A stretch of 61,170 bases of DNA, taken from NCBI GenBank assembly GCA_963618495.1, contig CAVESF010000011.1, forward strand, positions 1 through 61,170, in the 5' to 3' direction. The stretch comes from Apopatosoma sp963618495. GTDB taxonomy: Bacteria; Bacillota; Clostridia; Oscillospirales; CAG-272. Shown here piece after piece: positions 27,901-38,000 of this stretch; the stretch's first letter is position 1; each line of letters begins with the position of its first letter. Below the pieces are notes generated by a model. That model was not told the origin of the DNA, searched no databases, and saw nothing but the letters and a program-made list of their open reading frames with translations. Made by a program: the position numbers and the translations under genes.

Positions 27901-28148
27901 CCGAAAGTGTGCACGCCGTATATAGGCTTGCCGTTCGGCGCGGTGAATCTGCGGCGAAATCCCGGGATAGTCTCAATGCACTGTCCCTGTCCCGAGCGAT
28001 AGTCCTTGTACATGTTGACAGAGTAAGCAAGCCGCGCTCGGCTCACCTGCGTGTGGTCGCTCGAAAAGTCCGCGCCGCGGAAATCACCGTAGTATGCATT
28101 GTAAACCGTACTGCTTCCCAGCAGGTTCTTTCTTGTTTTCATTGCCAT
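24921..28148 (-). CDS. Large tail nozzle/stabilisation protein
   Basis: About 1075 aa, beta-rich, with many Tyr/Gly turns and repeated W/F-D/G patterns. The opening (TRKNLLGSS, then YYGDFRGADFSS and N-M-Y-K-D-Y) is the kind seen in podoviral tail nozzle proteins, where a gp12/gp10-like six-bladed protein sits under the connector. Placement directly after a connector-sized gene and before the fibre supports this. There are C-x-x-C pairs near residues 830 and 965. ATG at 28148 is chosen; a GTG at 28157 overlaps the upstream stop. Confidence 0.65.
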   Translation of the reverse strand: MAMKTRKNLLGSSTVYNAYYGDFRGADFSSDHTQVSRARLAYSVNMYKDYRSGQGQCIETIPGFRRRFTAPNGKPIYGVHTFGDNVLIHAGNKLYEWDSGGHDIGITAEDTLVPTAENTEAIGTENGVTSVYITLGSYIAEVTKCTAPAGEILEKSLAESLRTAGTYYYNAGTHKLRLSYYADDEPDRLFIECKTDPSAKELTPEDSDTEILPIPTLTASFTMTPDTAFAQTYTPLQVSSLADAWEITSLTVTPDPAGDYPPLKWSWDFGSRTLTLDFRDTEPEEALMLTAVSAGESGANSEISVYTVTFTYRRYQSGILDLSKEVPAEKAMPSGAVTRRYEVKLPETVSGTPLFYMGSTLVPTEKYAYSTATRIFSCPADSYFSGKELKVLYLPCRPPSLYTFTGMNEEKSVSFICANRLYILDGKNYLIYDGEKLGNALSAAYIPTAYINTIPAGDNADAGTEYEARNLLSPFFRQTFIGDGTTKTFILNYRMLDDIAEVRVNGEKATAKLDTTGSYGYDTDILAGSITFTTAPAASSEVEVTMRKKTEKVSGMENADAGTGALTVISGCTIATVYDNRVFLSGNPRYPNHIFWSGINSTGYSDPTYFGELNYIQDGVGFSPVTGMIPLADALMVLKNDDRQDGAVYYHTPTETGENLLPKTYPSTKGLNGVGCLGACVNFLDDPVFVSKLGLEAIGQLSVRYERALEHRSSLVDAKLTNLDLAKASLEVWNGYLCLLCDGKIFMADSRQRYTSDGSGNMQYEWYYLEDIAVYEGQETEYIYSSTLGELAGKQVYFAVCPMCGTDGEPEMPIDLQIADKVYNGLLHEYEDRCGSAVNVSEEAGGCFIYENALMYYYDEDGSKVYFRADTVISNDTPQCIGGGVHPSAYTVYLCETHGNRTGGERKNATVLKAVGDNLFFGTENGVLCSFNFDKRDEDGEIAPKYYSFDGRTILCGCATKMDCCDIPHLTKNTVKKSTVIKTKAMARSAAKVKVRTNKKPYNQIARINSARFAFDDMDFSDFTFETMDKSLYSVKEKEKKWVEKQYYIYSDEYCKPFSLYYISYRYTVAGRYKE

Positions 28149-28150
28149 CT

Positions 28151-29062
28151 TTACCACCCGTTTGTACTCTTCATGTATATCGGTGCCGCGCTCCTTGCTT
28201 TTCGCTCGAGGTCTGCGGCGCTGCTCTGATAGAGCGTCAGATAATACTGCGCGAGATTCGGCTCGTCCTCCGCCCAGACATAAGCGGCGACAAGATTCGG
28301 AAGCAGAGCGCAGAGTTCTTCGTCGAGGTCTATTTCGTCCTCGTTGTCCTGCGCCGCGTCGTCCGTTTCTATCGGAGTCACGCGGCGGCGATACCGCACC
28401 TCATAGCAGCCGTGCGCATCGTAGGGCAGGAGTATCACTCTGCCGTTTTCCGTATCGTAATCGCGGAAAATCCTGTCTCTTGAGTCGTCGTCCTTTATCG
28501 GCGGCGAGCAGAGTGAGAGAAAATCGCCCGTGAGCCTGCTTATGTCGTATCGGTAGTATGGCGCATATTCGGGTATGTCCCCCTCATCGTCGCTGTATAT
28601 ATCGCCGTACATAGCGATGTTTTTCACATGGTAAATGTATTCGCCGACAAAGCGTATTCTCACCGTCCCCGTTACAAAAGCGTCAAAGTCGCGGATAAAT
28701 CCTCTGTACGGCTTGTATGTGCGGTTTGAAGCGAGCGTCACCGTGCCGATTACGGAATATGTGCCGTCGCTCTCTCTTTTTTCGATGTATGCCGTGCCGT
28801 TTCCGTCAGCTTCGAAACAGTATGCCTTCGGGCTTTGCGCCTCATAGCAAAGCTCCGTCTTCTTCTCCGCGGGAGCAAAGCCCGCACCCGCGATTATGTT
28901 CTGCAGAGGCGCATGGTTTATGGCATATAAACTTATTGCAGGTCTCAAAGCTGATACCTGCAATAAAGCTCGATTTGCGGCGTAATAAAATCTGTTGTCG
29001 TCCTCGAGACTGTCTTCAAAGCCGAGCTGTGCCGTTTGCTTGTATAATTCGTTTACCCGCAT
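28151..29062 (-). CDS. Head-tail connector / tail tubular protein
   Basis: A 303-aa protein between the capsid and nozzle genes, the position of T7 gp11 or P22 gp4/gp10-type adaptors. It begins with a helical N-terminus (VNELYKQTAQLGFED), has a central beta domain (about 60-180) and a helical C-terminal part with L-P-x-L-V-A-A-Y-V-W. The helical ends match connector/tail-tube A proteins (LALLPXLVAAXLW). SD GGGAGG. Functional call is from context plus this resemblance. Confidence 0.65.
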   Translation of the reverse strand: MRVNELYKQTAQLGFEDSLEDDNRFYYAANRALLQVSALRPAISLYAINHAPLQNIIAGAGFAPAEKKTELCYEAQSPKAYCFEADGNGTAYIEKRESDGTYSVIGTVTLASNRTYKPYRGFIRDFDAFVTGTVRIRFVGEYIYHVKNIAMYGDIYSDDEGDIPEYAPYYRYDISRLTGDFLSLCSPPIKDDDSRDRIFRDYDTENGRVILLPYDAHGCYEVRYRRRVTPIETDDAAQDNEDEIDLDEELCALLPNLVAAYVWAEDEPNLAQYYLTLYQSSAADLERKARSAAPIYMKSTNGW

Positions 29063-29081
29063 AATCTTCCTCCCGCGGAAA

Positions 29082-30119
29082 TCAGAGCGAGTCTGCGCCT
29101 GTCACCGCCGTCGTACCGTGAGCCACGCGGAGAATGTGCTTCCATGTGCCGAAACCTACGCCCATGCGGCAGTAGCCGTTCCAGATGTAGTTGCGGGTAT
29201 GGAAATCCACGGTGTTTTTGATATCCAGCTTTTCGCGGTTATAGAACATATTGCCGAGCAGATTCTCGTTTGCGTCGCCGGACATTATCATGAATTCGTC
29301 CGAGGCAGCTTCCCATGCGTCAAGCACCACGAGAGTCCAGTTGCCGTACTGCGTGTTGATGTCGTTGTTGTTCGTGCCGGCGGTGCGCTCCGTGCCGATA
29401 ACGCTCTTTACGATAGTCTCAAAGTCGGGACGGTTGCAGGGGATTATGATTGTGTCGGCAACATAACCCATGATTTCACCGTTCTCGTCCTTGAAGTTGC
29501 GGAGCTTGTTTGCCGCCTTGCCGAGCACCTTTTCAAACTTTGCGCTCGTGGAAATGTCGGAATAAAAGTAATTGCTCTGAGTCTTGCCGGACATCTTGTC
29601 GGTAGCATACGTATGAGCGTTGCTGAAAAGCGGCTTGCCGTCGCCGACAGTCGTGTCCACCGTCGCACGGTTGAATACAAAGCTTGAACCCGTGCCGTTG
29701 ATGAGCGCCTGCGCGGCGAGCTTTATTCTTGTCTTGTAGTATGCGCGGACAAACTTTCTCGGCGCGTTCTTCATGTTTGCGCCCATGCCGAGTTTCGCAT
29801 CGGCAGCCATCTTTCGGGTAATGGAAAATTCCTTTGCAAATTCAATGTGAAGTATCGTCTTGTCAAAGGTTTTCTGAACGGAATCGTTCTCCGCACCCTG
29901 TCCCTCTTCTTTGGACATGAATGTGTCAAAGTCGCTTTCGCCCATTATCGTCTCTGCGTATCTGTTCGACTTTTCCACATTGTAGAGCAGGTCTACTATC
30001 GATTTGTTCTTTTCACAGAGATTTGCTTCGTTTTCAATAAGCGCCTTTATCGGGTGCTCGAATTTGCCGAACATCGGGTCGTTTTTTCCGCTCATGGCGG
30101 AATATACAAAATTAGCCAT
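29082..30119 (-). CDS. Major capsid protein
   Basis: A 345-aa protein directly downstream of the scaffold and decoration genes. The pattern fits HK97-fold capsid proteins of the Mu gpT-like group: an N-terminal helical arm, KTILHIEFAKEFSITRKM near 88, RIKLAAQALINGTGS near 131, KPLFSNAHTY near 160, the central domain, and a C-terminal WNGYCRMGVGFGTW. No internal break. SD GGAGG with 10-base spacing. Length is ordinary for the family. Confidence 0.85.
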   Translation of the reverse strand: MANFVYSAMSGKNDPMFGKFEHPIKALIENEANLCEKNKSIVDLLYNVEKSNRYAETIMGESDFDTFMSKEEGQGAENDSVQKTFDKTILHIEFAKEFSITRKMAADAKLGMGANMKNAPRKFVRAYYKTRIKLAAQALINGTGSSFVFNRATVDTTVGDGKPLFSNAHTYATDKMSGKTQSNYFYSDISTSAKFEKVLGKAANKLRNFKDENGEIMGYVADTIIIPCNRPDFETIVKSVIGTERTAGTNNNDINTQYGNWTLVVLDAWEAASDEFMIMSGDANENLLGNMFYNREKLDIKNTVDFHTRNYIWNGYCRMGVGFGTWKHILRVAHGTTAVTGADSL

Positions 30120-30138
30120 ATTATATTATCCTCCTTGC

Positions 30139-30540
30139 TTATGCTATTCTTACGAGAAGCCTGTCGCCTGCGGCGGAAGCTCCGTTTGTGTCTGCCACGG
30201 TTACAACGCCGCTCGTCGTTGTTGCCGTCACCTGCAGACCGTCGGTGTGCAGCGTTACGAGACTGCCGGGAACGAGCGCGGCAGGCGCGGCACTGCAGGG
30301 CACTTCCCATATCTGATTTGCTTCTGCCCGGCAAACTGCAATCTTTCTCGCGGTCGCCGAAGCGGAGCATGCGCCCATTGCGATATATGCGGGCTTTGTC
30401 GTCGCTCCGCATTTAGTCAGCTTTCCGGATGTAAGCACGAGCGCTTCGCCTTCTGCGATAACCTCACCCGCCGTCGCTTCGTAAAAAAGCGGCTCGGGTA
30501 CATTCATCCGTGAGTTTTCGATTCGTACCAATTTAAACAT
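30139..30540 (-). CDS. Capsid decoration/stabilisation protein
   Basis: A 133-aa small beta-rich protein with many Ala/Thr/Val residues, between scaffold and major capsid genes, where lambda gpD-like or DUF2190-like head decoration proteins are found. No catalytic motif. The evidence is context and composition. Confidence 0.65.
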   Translation of the reverse strand: MFKLVRIENSRMNVPEPLFYEATAGEVIAEGEALVLTSGKLTKCGATTKPAYIAMGACSASATARKIAVCRAEANQIWEVPCSAAPAALVPGSLVTLHTDGLQVTATTTSGVVTVADTNGASAAGDRLLVRIA

Positions 30541-30556
30541 TTCTTTTTTTCTCCTT

Positions 30557-31522
30557 TTACATGGTTTTTTTGTAGAGGGCTCTTATCTCCGCGTCGCTTT
30601 TGCCGGGAAAAAGCCCTTTCCATTCCGCAAGCTCCTTTTTCGTCATTGTGACTGAATCGTCGCGGGAGCTTTTCGGAACGGCGCTCTTCAGGTGTTCTTT
30701 TGAATCATGCATGGCCTGCCGCTTTACCGAGGCGGCAATGCTTGTCCGTATGCCGTCCGGATTTGCGGCGGCATATGCTTCCTTTGCCGAGAGTCCGCGG
30801 TCGCGGAAGCTTGCGAATTTTTTGAGTACATCCGGCGGAAGCTTGCGCAGGTCGTCATACTGCTTCGTGTCGGGATATGCCGAGTGAAGCTCCGCGAGAT
30901 CCGCGCGGAATACCTTTTCGTATTCCTGCCGCTTCTGCAGTGCCTGCGCCCGCTCTTCGCGTATCTCGTCGTCGGTCTTTTTCATGTACTCGTCAGCGGT
31001 CTTGCCCTCGGCATCCGCCGCGATTTTGGCAAGGGCGCGTGCAGGGTCTTCCTCGTCGCCCGCTCCCATCGCTTTTATCGCGCCTTTTGCCAGTCGGCGC
31101 AGTGCCTCGAGCTCTTTGCGCAGAGCTTCTTTCTCCGCGTCGGTTTCAGACTCTGCGGCAGGTTTTTCTTCGGGCTTTTCTTCTTCCGGCTTTTCCTCTT
31201 CTTTCGCATCGTCGGATTTTTCTTCTTCCTCCTCTGCGCCTTCCGCTTCTTCGCCCTCGTCTTCGTCTTCTTCGTCCTCTTCATCGTCGCCATCGCCGTC
31301 CTCTTCGGATTCTTCATCCTCCTCCGGCTCTTCTTCATCCTCGGATTCGTCATCTGCAAAATCGTCCTCGTCGAACTTGGGTTCCGGGATTACTATTTCG
31401 CCGTTTTCGTCATATTCGAACTCGTCATCGCCCGCCGCCTTTTTTTCGGGAGCTTCTTTTTCCCCCGCCGCGGCGTCCTGCTTCAGCGGCGCCTCCGGCT
31501 TGATTTCATCGTGGTCGTGCAT
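30557..31522 (-). CDS. Capsid scaffolding protein
   Basis: A 321-aa protein. The first about 130 residues are extremely acidic (long runs of Glu and Asp), followed by a helical coiled-coil-rich region and a basic C-terminus ending in KKELAEWKGLFPGKS and ALYKKTM. An acidic helical protein just before decoration and capsid genes is the classic scaffold layout; the basic C-terminus would bind capsid subunits. AGGAGG SD with 9-base spacing. The acidic part makes the opposite strand look like Arg/Ser-rich ORFs, which are not real. Confidence 0.75.
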   Translation of the reverse strand: MHDHDEIKPEAPLKQDAAAGEKEAPEKKAAGDDEFEYDENGEIVIPEPKFDEDDFADDESEDEEEPEEDEESEEDGDGDDEEDEEDEDEGEEAEGAEEEEEKSDDAKEEEKPEEEKPEEKPAAESETDAEKEALRKELEALRRLAKGAIKAMGAGDEEDPARALAKIAADAEGKTADEYMKKTDDEIREERAQALQKRQEYEKVFRADLAELHSAYPDTKQYDDLRKLPPDVLKKFASFRDRGLSAKEAYAAANPDGIRTSIAASVKRQAMHDSKEHLKSAVPKSSRDDSVTMTKKELAEWKGLFPGKSDAEIRALYKKTM

Positions 31523-31554
31523 CTGTTTTTACCTCCTGTGCATCTCTTTTTTGC

Positions 31555-31683
31555 TTATTTCGTCTTTTTGCCGTCGCGCAGATCGCCGCCCTTGACTACA
31601 GTCGCGCGGGGATTGTCTTTGACAGGCTTCGGCGCTTTGATAACGCCGCTTTTGTTTGTCGCATAGCCGTTGTTCTTTGACAT
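31555..31683 (-). CDS. 42-aa phage protein
   Basis: A 42-residue protein, strongly basic, with a clear AAGGAGG SD 12 bases upstream of the ATG at 31683. It lies between the com-like gene and the scaffold and may be a small head-associated or regulatory protein. The leader hairpin/terminator (31711-31759) lies just upstream. No family recognised. Confidence 0.6.
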   Translation of the reverse strand: MSKNNGYATNKSGVIKAPKPVKDNPRATVVKGGDLRDGKKTK

Positions 31684-31710
31684 CTCTTTTTCCTCCTTTT
31701 TTCGTTGATA

Positions 31711-31759
31711 TAAAAACAGAACCATCCCTCGCCGCTCTTGCGGTCTGAAATGGCTCTGT
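31711..31759 (-). terminator. Terminator/attenuator after com
   Basis: Minus-strand stem ACAGAGCCAT with ATGGTTCTGT (31716-31725 and 31750-31759), a nested CCGC/GCGG hairpin, then TTTTT. It lies between com and the scaffold operon, so it may limit expression of the downstream genes and give a short com-only transcript. Confidence 0.7.
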
Positions 31760-31783
31760 CTCATGGACTTTGGCTCCTTGCTT

Positions 31784-31948
31784 TTATTCGGTTTTTACCG
31801 ACCACAGATTTCCGCATCTGCGGCATCTGAATGTCAGTCCTTCTATCCTGCTGCCTTTCTCTATGCCGACTCTCGCCAGTTTCTCGCGGCACTTCGGACA
31901 GACGATTTTCGTTATTTCCGACTCCGTCGCCGGACGTATTTTCAGCAT
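31784..31948 (-). CDS. Com-like zinc-ribbon protein (54 aa)
   Basis: A 54-aa protein with CPKC at residues 17-20 and CRRC at 42-45, a four-Cys zinc ribbon like the Mu Com family of small translational or transcriptional regulators (Com activates mom translation in Mu). The ATG at 31948 has AGGAGG at about 8 bases; an in-frame ATG at 31954 sits too near the SD. It is the first gene after the second late promoter. No mom-type DNA-modification gene is next to it, so its target is unclear. Confidence 0.75.
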   Translation of the reverse strand: MLKIRPATESEITKIVCPKCREKLARVGIEKGSRIEGLTFRCRRCGNLWSVKTE

Positions 31949-31973
31949 ATTCATCGCCTCCTGCTCTTATCAT

Positions 31974-32002
31974 ATCATAAACTATTCGGGCTTTTGTCGC
32001 AA
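31974..32002 (-). promoter_or_regulatory. Late promoter, copy 2 (com/capsid operon)
   Basis: On the minus strand TTGCGA (31997-32002), 17-bp spacer, TATGAT (31974-31979). The element and its upstream flank match the copy at 47942-47970 at nearly every base outside the central 8 bp. Confidence 0.8.
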
Positions 32003-32015
32003 TAAATCCGTTTTT

Positions 32016-35000
32016 TTAAAGATTTTTTGCGCTTACTCTGCCGTTTTGCACTTCAAAACCGCACTTTGTGCAGAGCGCCGCTTTTTCGTCTGCCGTAAGC
32101 TTTTGCGCGAATATATACGAGAGTAATTTCTTCTTTGCGCGGCTTTCGTCCATGCCGCCTATGTCGCCCGCCTGTATCTTGTAGCCGAGCATGGCGATGA
32201 GAAACAGTTTTTCTTCGCTTGTCATCGGCAAAGCGCGTATGCGCGCTATTATGTTCTGCCGCTTGCTTCCCGATACGGTATTGCCGTCACTGTCCGTGTC
32301 GCCCGTAACTGATTTCTTTATCGCTTTCGCTATAGCCATCATGTCTATGCCGATGATGTCTGCCGCTATCATATCCGCGTCTCTCGCGCCGCCGTAGAGC
32401 ACCTCGCTGTATGCTTTTTCGAGATGAGCGCTGTATACATATTTCAGCGCATAGGCGCGTGTGCTCTCGTCCATTACTCTGTACCGCACATTGGAGACAA
32501 GTTTTTTCACCGTGGCATTCACAGAGGCGTATTCCTCGCGTATAGCTTCCTTTTCGCTCCTCGTGAATTTATATGCCGTGCCGTCTGCGGTTATCGAGTC
32601 GGGAACGCTCTTCGGCAGCACCTTGTTTCCGCTTTTCGCGAGAGCTGTAAATTCACTTCTCGCTTTTTCGTCAAGCTCGCCGCCGACTTCGTTTTTCGTC
32701 ATAAGCGAGAGAATAAAGGACGCCGTGTCCGTGTCGTCTTTTTCGAGCGCCGCGGAGAAATCCCGCCCGTATGTTTTTGTGTAGAAATGCGTGTCCCATT
32801 CGTAAGCCGCGCTCGGCACTATGCGCTTTGTGAGCCCGTATACGAAATTATAAACATTCCGCACAGGCATTCCGAATACCTGTCCCATCGAATAGGCGAA
32901 ATTTTTCAGAGCCTTGTTCCGCGCCTGCTCGTTGTCCTTGTCGGAAAGCCAGTCCTTTGTGGTGCCGACAAGCTCCGTCAGACTGCTTATCATATCGTTC
33001 ATCGCCGAATATGTGTAATTCTTTATGTCGTAGCCCTCAAAAGCCTTGCTCACGATATCCTTGATTATCGGCAGTCCGCCTATCATGCCCATCATTGTGT
33101 TTCCTGCGAAATTTTTCACCTCGTCCTCGGGCTTGTCCTCGAGCTTGTTGTAAAGCCAACGGAAAAGGAAATCCGCTCCCGCGCCGAAGATAGCCGTCGA
33201 TATGAGCGCCATAGTCGATTTTCTTGCGGCTTTTCCCACGGTTTTCAGCCGCGCAGTCAGCTCCGCCCGCACATTCGCGTCCGTCGCCGTTTTCAGCTTT
33301 TCTTTCAGCGTCCAGTATTCGCCGTATGTTCCGAGCATCTTCGACATCACCGCCACACCGTCCGCCGTAAACATGGTGAAAGCTCTCACTATCTCGTTGT
33401 TGCTCCGCATCGCGGCGCTCTTTTCCGTCGCCAGCGCGTTCTGCTGTGTATCGCGGATTACCTGCGCGAGCATTTTGCCCGCCTCGACCTTGTTTGCCTC
33501 CGTGCCTATGGCGAGCTTGCCGCCGCTCTCCTTTGCCACCTGCACCTGACAAGCGCCGAAAAGCCTTTCGACCACAAATCTGTCTATTTTCCCGATAGGA
33601 GCCATCAGCGCGTCGGAAAACCTGCCAAGCTTGTTTTTCGCTCTTTTGCCTGCCGTATCGAGTACAGACTGCGCCCGCGCCGCCGTGTCCTCATAGTTTC
33701 GCAGAGCCGCAAGAGGACAATATGTGTCCGCATCCTTCGATACCCCTGTAAATACTCCCGCAGAGAGACTGTCCCAGTCGAGAATGCTCGTGCTTGCCGC
33801 AAGAGAGGTGAGCTGTTTAAACCATGTTTTCGGATTGAATCCGAGCTGATATTTCGCATATCCGGAGCGCAGGAAATTCACGGCTTTGTTTCCCACATCC
33901 ATTTCTCCCCGTATGCCCTGCACATCGGAGAAAAGCTTTTTCATGTACCTGTTGCCGCTCTCCCATACGTTTTCCATTTCCGTCGCAATGCTCTTCGGCG
34001 CATTGGGATTGCCGGAGATATCGAGATTATACAGCGTGTTGTATGCCTCTATCACAGGCGAAAGCGCATTGTATTGACTCACGGCGTGGATGTGACGGCG
34101 GAATATCGCGTCCGCGTCATCGATAAAGAGCCTTTGCTTTGCGCCCTTTACCGTGTCCTTGTTGAATGATGCGTTCGATACTCTGTCAAGCTCCGCCTCC
34201 GCGCTGTCTATGCTCTTTGCAGAGTTCGCGCGGATTATGGGGAAATAGTAGCCGCCTGTCAGATTGGAGTAGCCCATTCGCTGCATGTCTCTTTCCATTT
34301 TCAGCTTGCCCGCCGCTTCAAAAGCCCGCTCGAGTATGGCAATGTATTGTTTGTCCGTCGCGGAAAACTTGCTTTCTATCTCTTTTGCAATGGATTCCGC
34401 CATGCTTTTTATCTCCGCTTTTGTCTTTTGAGCGTCCTGCGTCAATAGCGGCAGAGAAGATATGTAGCTGCCGTCGGTGTCGCGGAATTTATATCCGCTG
34501 TAGAGCAGTCCGGCTTGCGCATGCTCGCGCTTGCATGTCATGTAGAGCGCTATAAGCCTGCTCTTCGGCATGGTGATGCCGGCATATGTCATTCTTTCGT
34601 TCTGCAGAGTCTCGTCATACTTCTTGTTTTTGGCAAAGAAATCATCGTATTCGCGTTTCAGTCTCATTTCCTTTATTGCCGCCTGCTCCGATGCCTCGCG
34701 TATGTCAAGCACCATCTCGGTGTTGAATCCGTTTTCATATCCGTCTATCGCGCGTACAACCTCTATCGGCTTGAAAATCGCCTGACCGTAAACGTTCGTC
34801 AGCGCCCATGTAAAAGGATTTTTCTTTATCTGCCTGTTGTTTTCAATGATTGCTATCTTTTCCTCGGCTATCGGCAGGGCCTCCGCCATCCTGCCGCGGC
34901 GGTATATCTTGCCGTAGTTCTCCGTTATGTGGATGAAATGCTGATAAACCTTGTGCAGGTTGCTCAGTTCGTCATTTGTAAAAGCGTCGCCGTGTCGTGG

Positions 35001-38000
35001 ATTCGAAAGTTCTTCAAGCATGCCTGCCACATCAGCAGAATAAAGCCCTGTTTCGGTCGTGCCTTTGTAGCCGAGGATGAATTTCTGCACATCGCTGTCA
35101 TTGTACCAATTTCTCAAGCCCTGCGCTACTTTCCGCGCTCCGGTAGCATTGAATCCGCCTCTGTAGTTGATTCTTGCCGCCATGCCGAGTATGCCTTTGA
35201 GATTTTCGGAATGAAATTGCGTTGCATTGCCGAATGTGCCTATTTTTATATCTTTCAGCCTCTGTCCGTCTCCCGCAAGCAGTCCTGCTATCTGCATGCG
35301 CTTCTTTATCGTGGCATTGTCTGCCCTCAGCTCCGCGATAGTGTTTTTCGCCTTTTCAAGCCGCTCCTCCATCGCTTTTGCAAAGGTTGACTTTTCGCCC
35401 TCCTCCGCGAAAGCTTTCATGATAGTATCCCTTATGCTGTCGGTCATATACTGTATCTCGTCCGCATCCGCATCGAGATATTGCTGTGTCCGCTTGTTTT
35501 TTGCGTCCTGCTGTGCCTGCTCGTATATGCGGTTCATTTCGATAAAAGCATCCGCAGGGTGCATATTCTCGAGGCGTTCCATCCCCGGCATTTCTCTCGA
35601 TATGTCCGTCACAAAAACGTTCATCGGTATGCGGTTGCCGCCTCTGCCGTCGTTTCTGCTCTGATATCCCCACCTGCTCCGTATGCTTTTCCATCCTTCC
35701 TTTCCTTCAGCCGCTATTATCTCTGCGGCATCCGCCTCGGAAAAAGATACTCTGCGCAGTCCTGTCCTCAGCTGTACAAGCCTCTGCTGTGCTTCAGGCG
35801 CGGCGGGATTTGCCTCTTTTGCTTCTGTCAGCAGCTTCGTCACGATAGAGTCCGCCGCAGTATGCGCCGCATCGAGCTTTTCGTCCATAGATGTGCAGTT
35901 GTTCAGCGTCTCCCATATGTCGCTCACTACCTGTGCCTGCGCTTTTTTCGAAAGAAATTCAACGCCGGATATTTTCCCCGCGATATTGATTGCCGCCTTT
36001 TTGCTGTAAACCCGCTCAAATCTGTTGTTCGCTCTTGTGCGTTTCACCTGTCCCATGCTTCGCGGCAGTCCTTTTGCCTCTGCAGTCTCCGCGTCAAACG
36101 CACTTTCCCCCGTCTCGGCGACGCCGACATGCATGCTTCGCATATGTGTCAATTCCCCCTCTGGCAGGGCATATCGAATATCGGGGTTGCCTCGGTCGAA
36201 TGTACCGATATTGTCGGTGACGGATTTTATCTGATGAGGGTAAAATGCGATATATTCCTCTCCTCCGTTGTTGACGCCGTCATATCCGAGTTTTATAAGA
36301 TAATCCCTTGCTTTAGCTCCGGCATTATTTTGTCCTGCAAATCGATTTAATGCTTTGTATGCTGTACCCTCACCTGCAGGGTTATGTAAATTCAGATAAT
36401 ATGCGCCGACCTTTGAGCCATATCCGGAAGCATCCTCTTCCCACGGACTGAAAAACATCCCCTGAATATCCATTGTGCTTCTGCCTTTTGAACTGTCAAA
36501 TACGGTAAAATCCTCGTCTGTACCGTGATAAACGATGAGTGGCGTGCCATCTTCATTTACAAGCGATTTATTAACAGCCATCCCTGCCGAGAAATCTTTG
36601 TCGTATCGCTTGACAAATGAATAAAGTTCGGATATACTAATTATAGAGTCTGTGACAGGTACTGACGAGGAGGAATTATTTCCGAGTTGTCCACCGGCAG
36701 GCTCTATTTTTATTGCTTTCAGATTATATGCCCTGCGTGATACACTGCTGCTCGTCTCGTTATAGTATTCTTCCACGGTAGTTACGGCGATATATGATTT
36801 TCCGTCATATATGATTGGCGTGTACAGCTTATGAAGAAAGGCTGTATTAGCAGACTTTTTGTTTGTATTTGCTTTCGAAACTACAGTATCAAGCAGGATT
36901 GCATTATCAAGTATAGCATTGATTGCATTCAAAGATTTTACATTTATGCGATTTCCGCCCGAATGATGCCTTGTGTCATCGTTGAGAGTCTTTCCGGCAT
37001 ATACCGTCCACCCTGTATCTTTGATGAAATAATCGCCTTTTTCAAGCGTAGCTTGAGAAATATCGATTGTGGGAACGGATACGACTTTTGTATTTGCGGT
37101 ATCGTACGCTCTCCAATCACCAAACCACGCGCGGAAGAACGGCGACTTTGTGCCGAGATCCCGATAGAATTTGTACGCCCATTTTTGTGATTTTTCGAGT
37201 TCCTCCGATGTAAATTCGTTTATGCTTTTTTTGCCTATTGATTGCAATTCACGCACATCCTGCGCGGTGATAGGCTTGTTATATTCCTTTTTCGTCTCCG
37301 CCCCCTCCGGCAGAGCGTACCTCACATCACCTGAAAGCGTTCCGTTTGCCCGCTCCGCTCCGAGTCTGAGCAGCACATCCTGCGAGAATATCTCGCTTGC
37401 AATCGGCAGCCCCTTGACATTTTCAAATAAATCTGCTATACTTATATCGGAGCGTAAGTAAGAGACGGAAGCATTGCCTTCCACCCTCTCGTTGCCTTTG
37501 GGCATAAAAAGCGCTCCTTCTTTTTTTGCTTTCACTGCGTATAGCCCGTATGTACTCAAATCAGATACCATGTTCGTGTTTTTGTCAACTATCATTCTGA
37601 CAAGATACGGACTGTTTTTATTCTGTCCGACAGAGAGCAGTACATATGACATCTCGCTTGTCCGTGTGCCTTTCGTTCTGCCGTTCAGTTCGTTTACGGC
37701 AATGCTGTTTTTGAGCAAGTCTCCTATCTTCATCGTTGCAAGCGCGGTATTTTCATCCCCTCGCGTCAGTCCGTGCTCAAGTCCGTCTCTTCCCACGCGC
37801 ACATCCGTGTTTATATCAGAAACATGTACAAATATTTCCTTTGGAGTATTCTTCGCATTGTTCTGTGCCCTTGCATTAAGGCGTCCGGCGAGAATGACAG
37901 CCTTTCTGTTTATTTTGCCGTCGTCCGTCGTAGGCGCATGAAGCGGAAGATCCGTCACGGCGATGTCCTTTTTGCCCGTCAGCGTATCATAGCTGTACGC

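Noticed and set aside
30600..31666. Long plus-strand ORFs opposite the acidic scaffold
   Set aside because: Serine, leucine and phenylalanine-rich shadow frames of the GAA/GAG-rich scaffold gene, without SD or motifs.
31761..31973. 70-aa minus ORF starting at 31973
   Set aside because: It is a different frame over the Com-like gene; the Com-like frame has four Cys in zinc-ribbon spacing and a proper SD.
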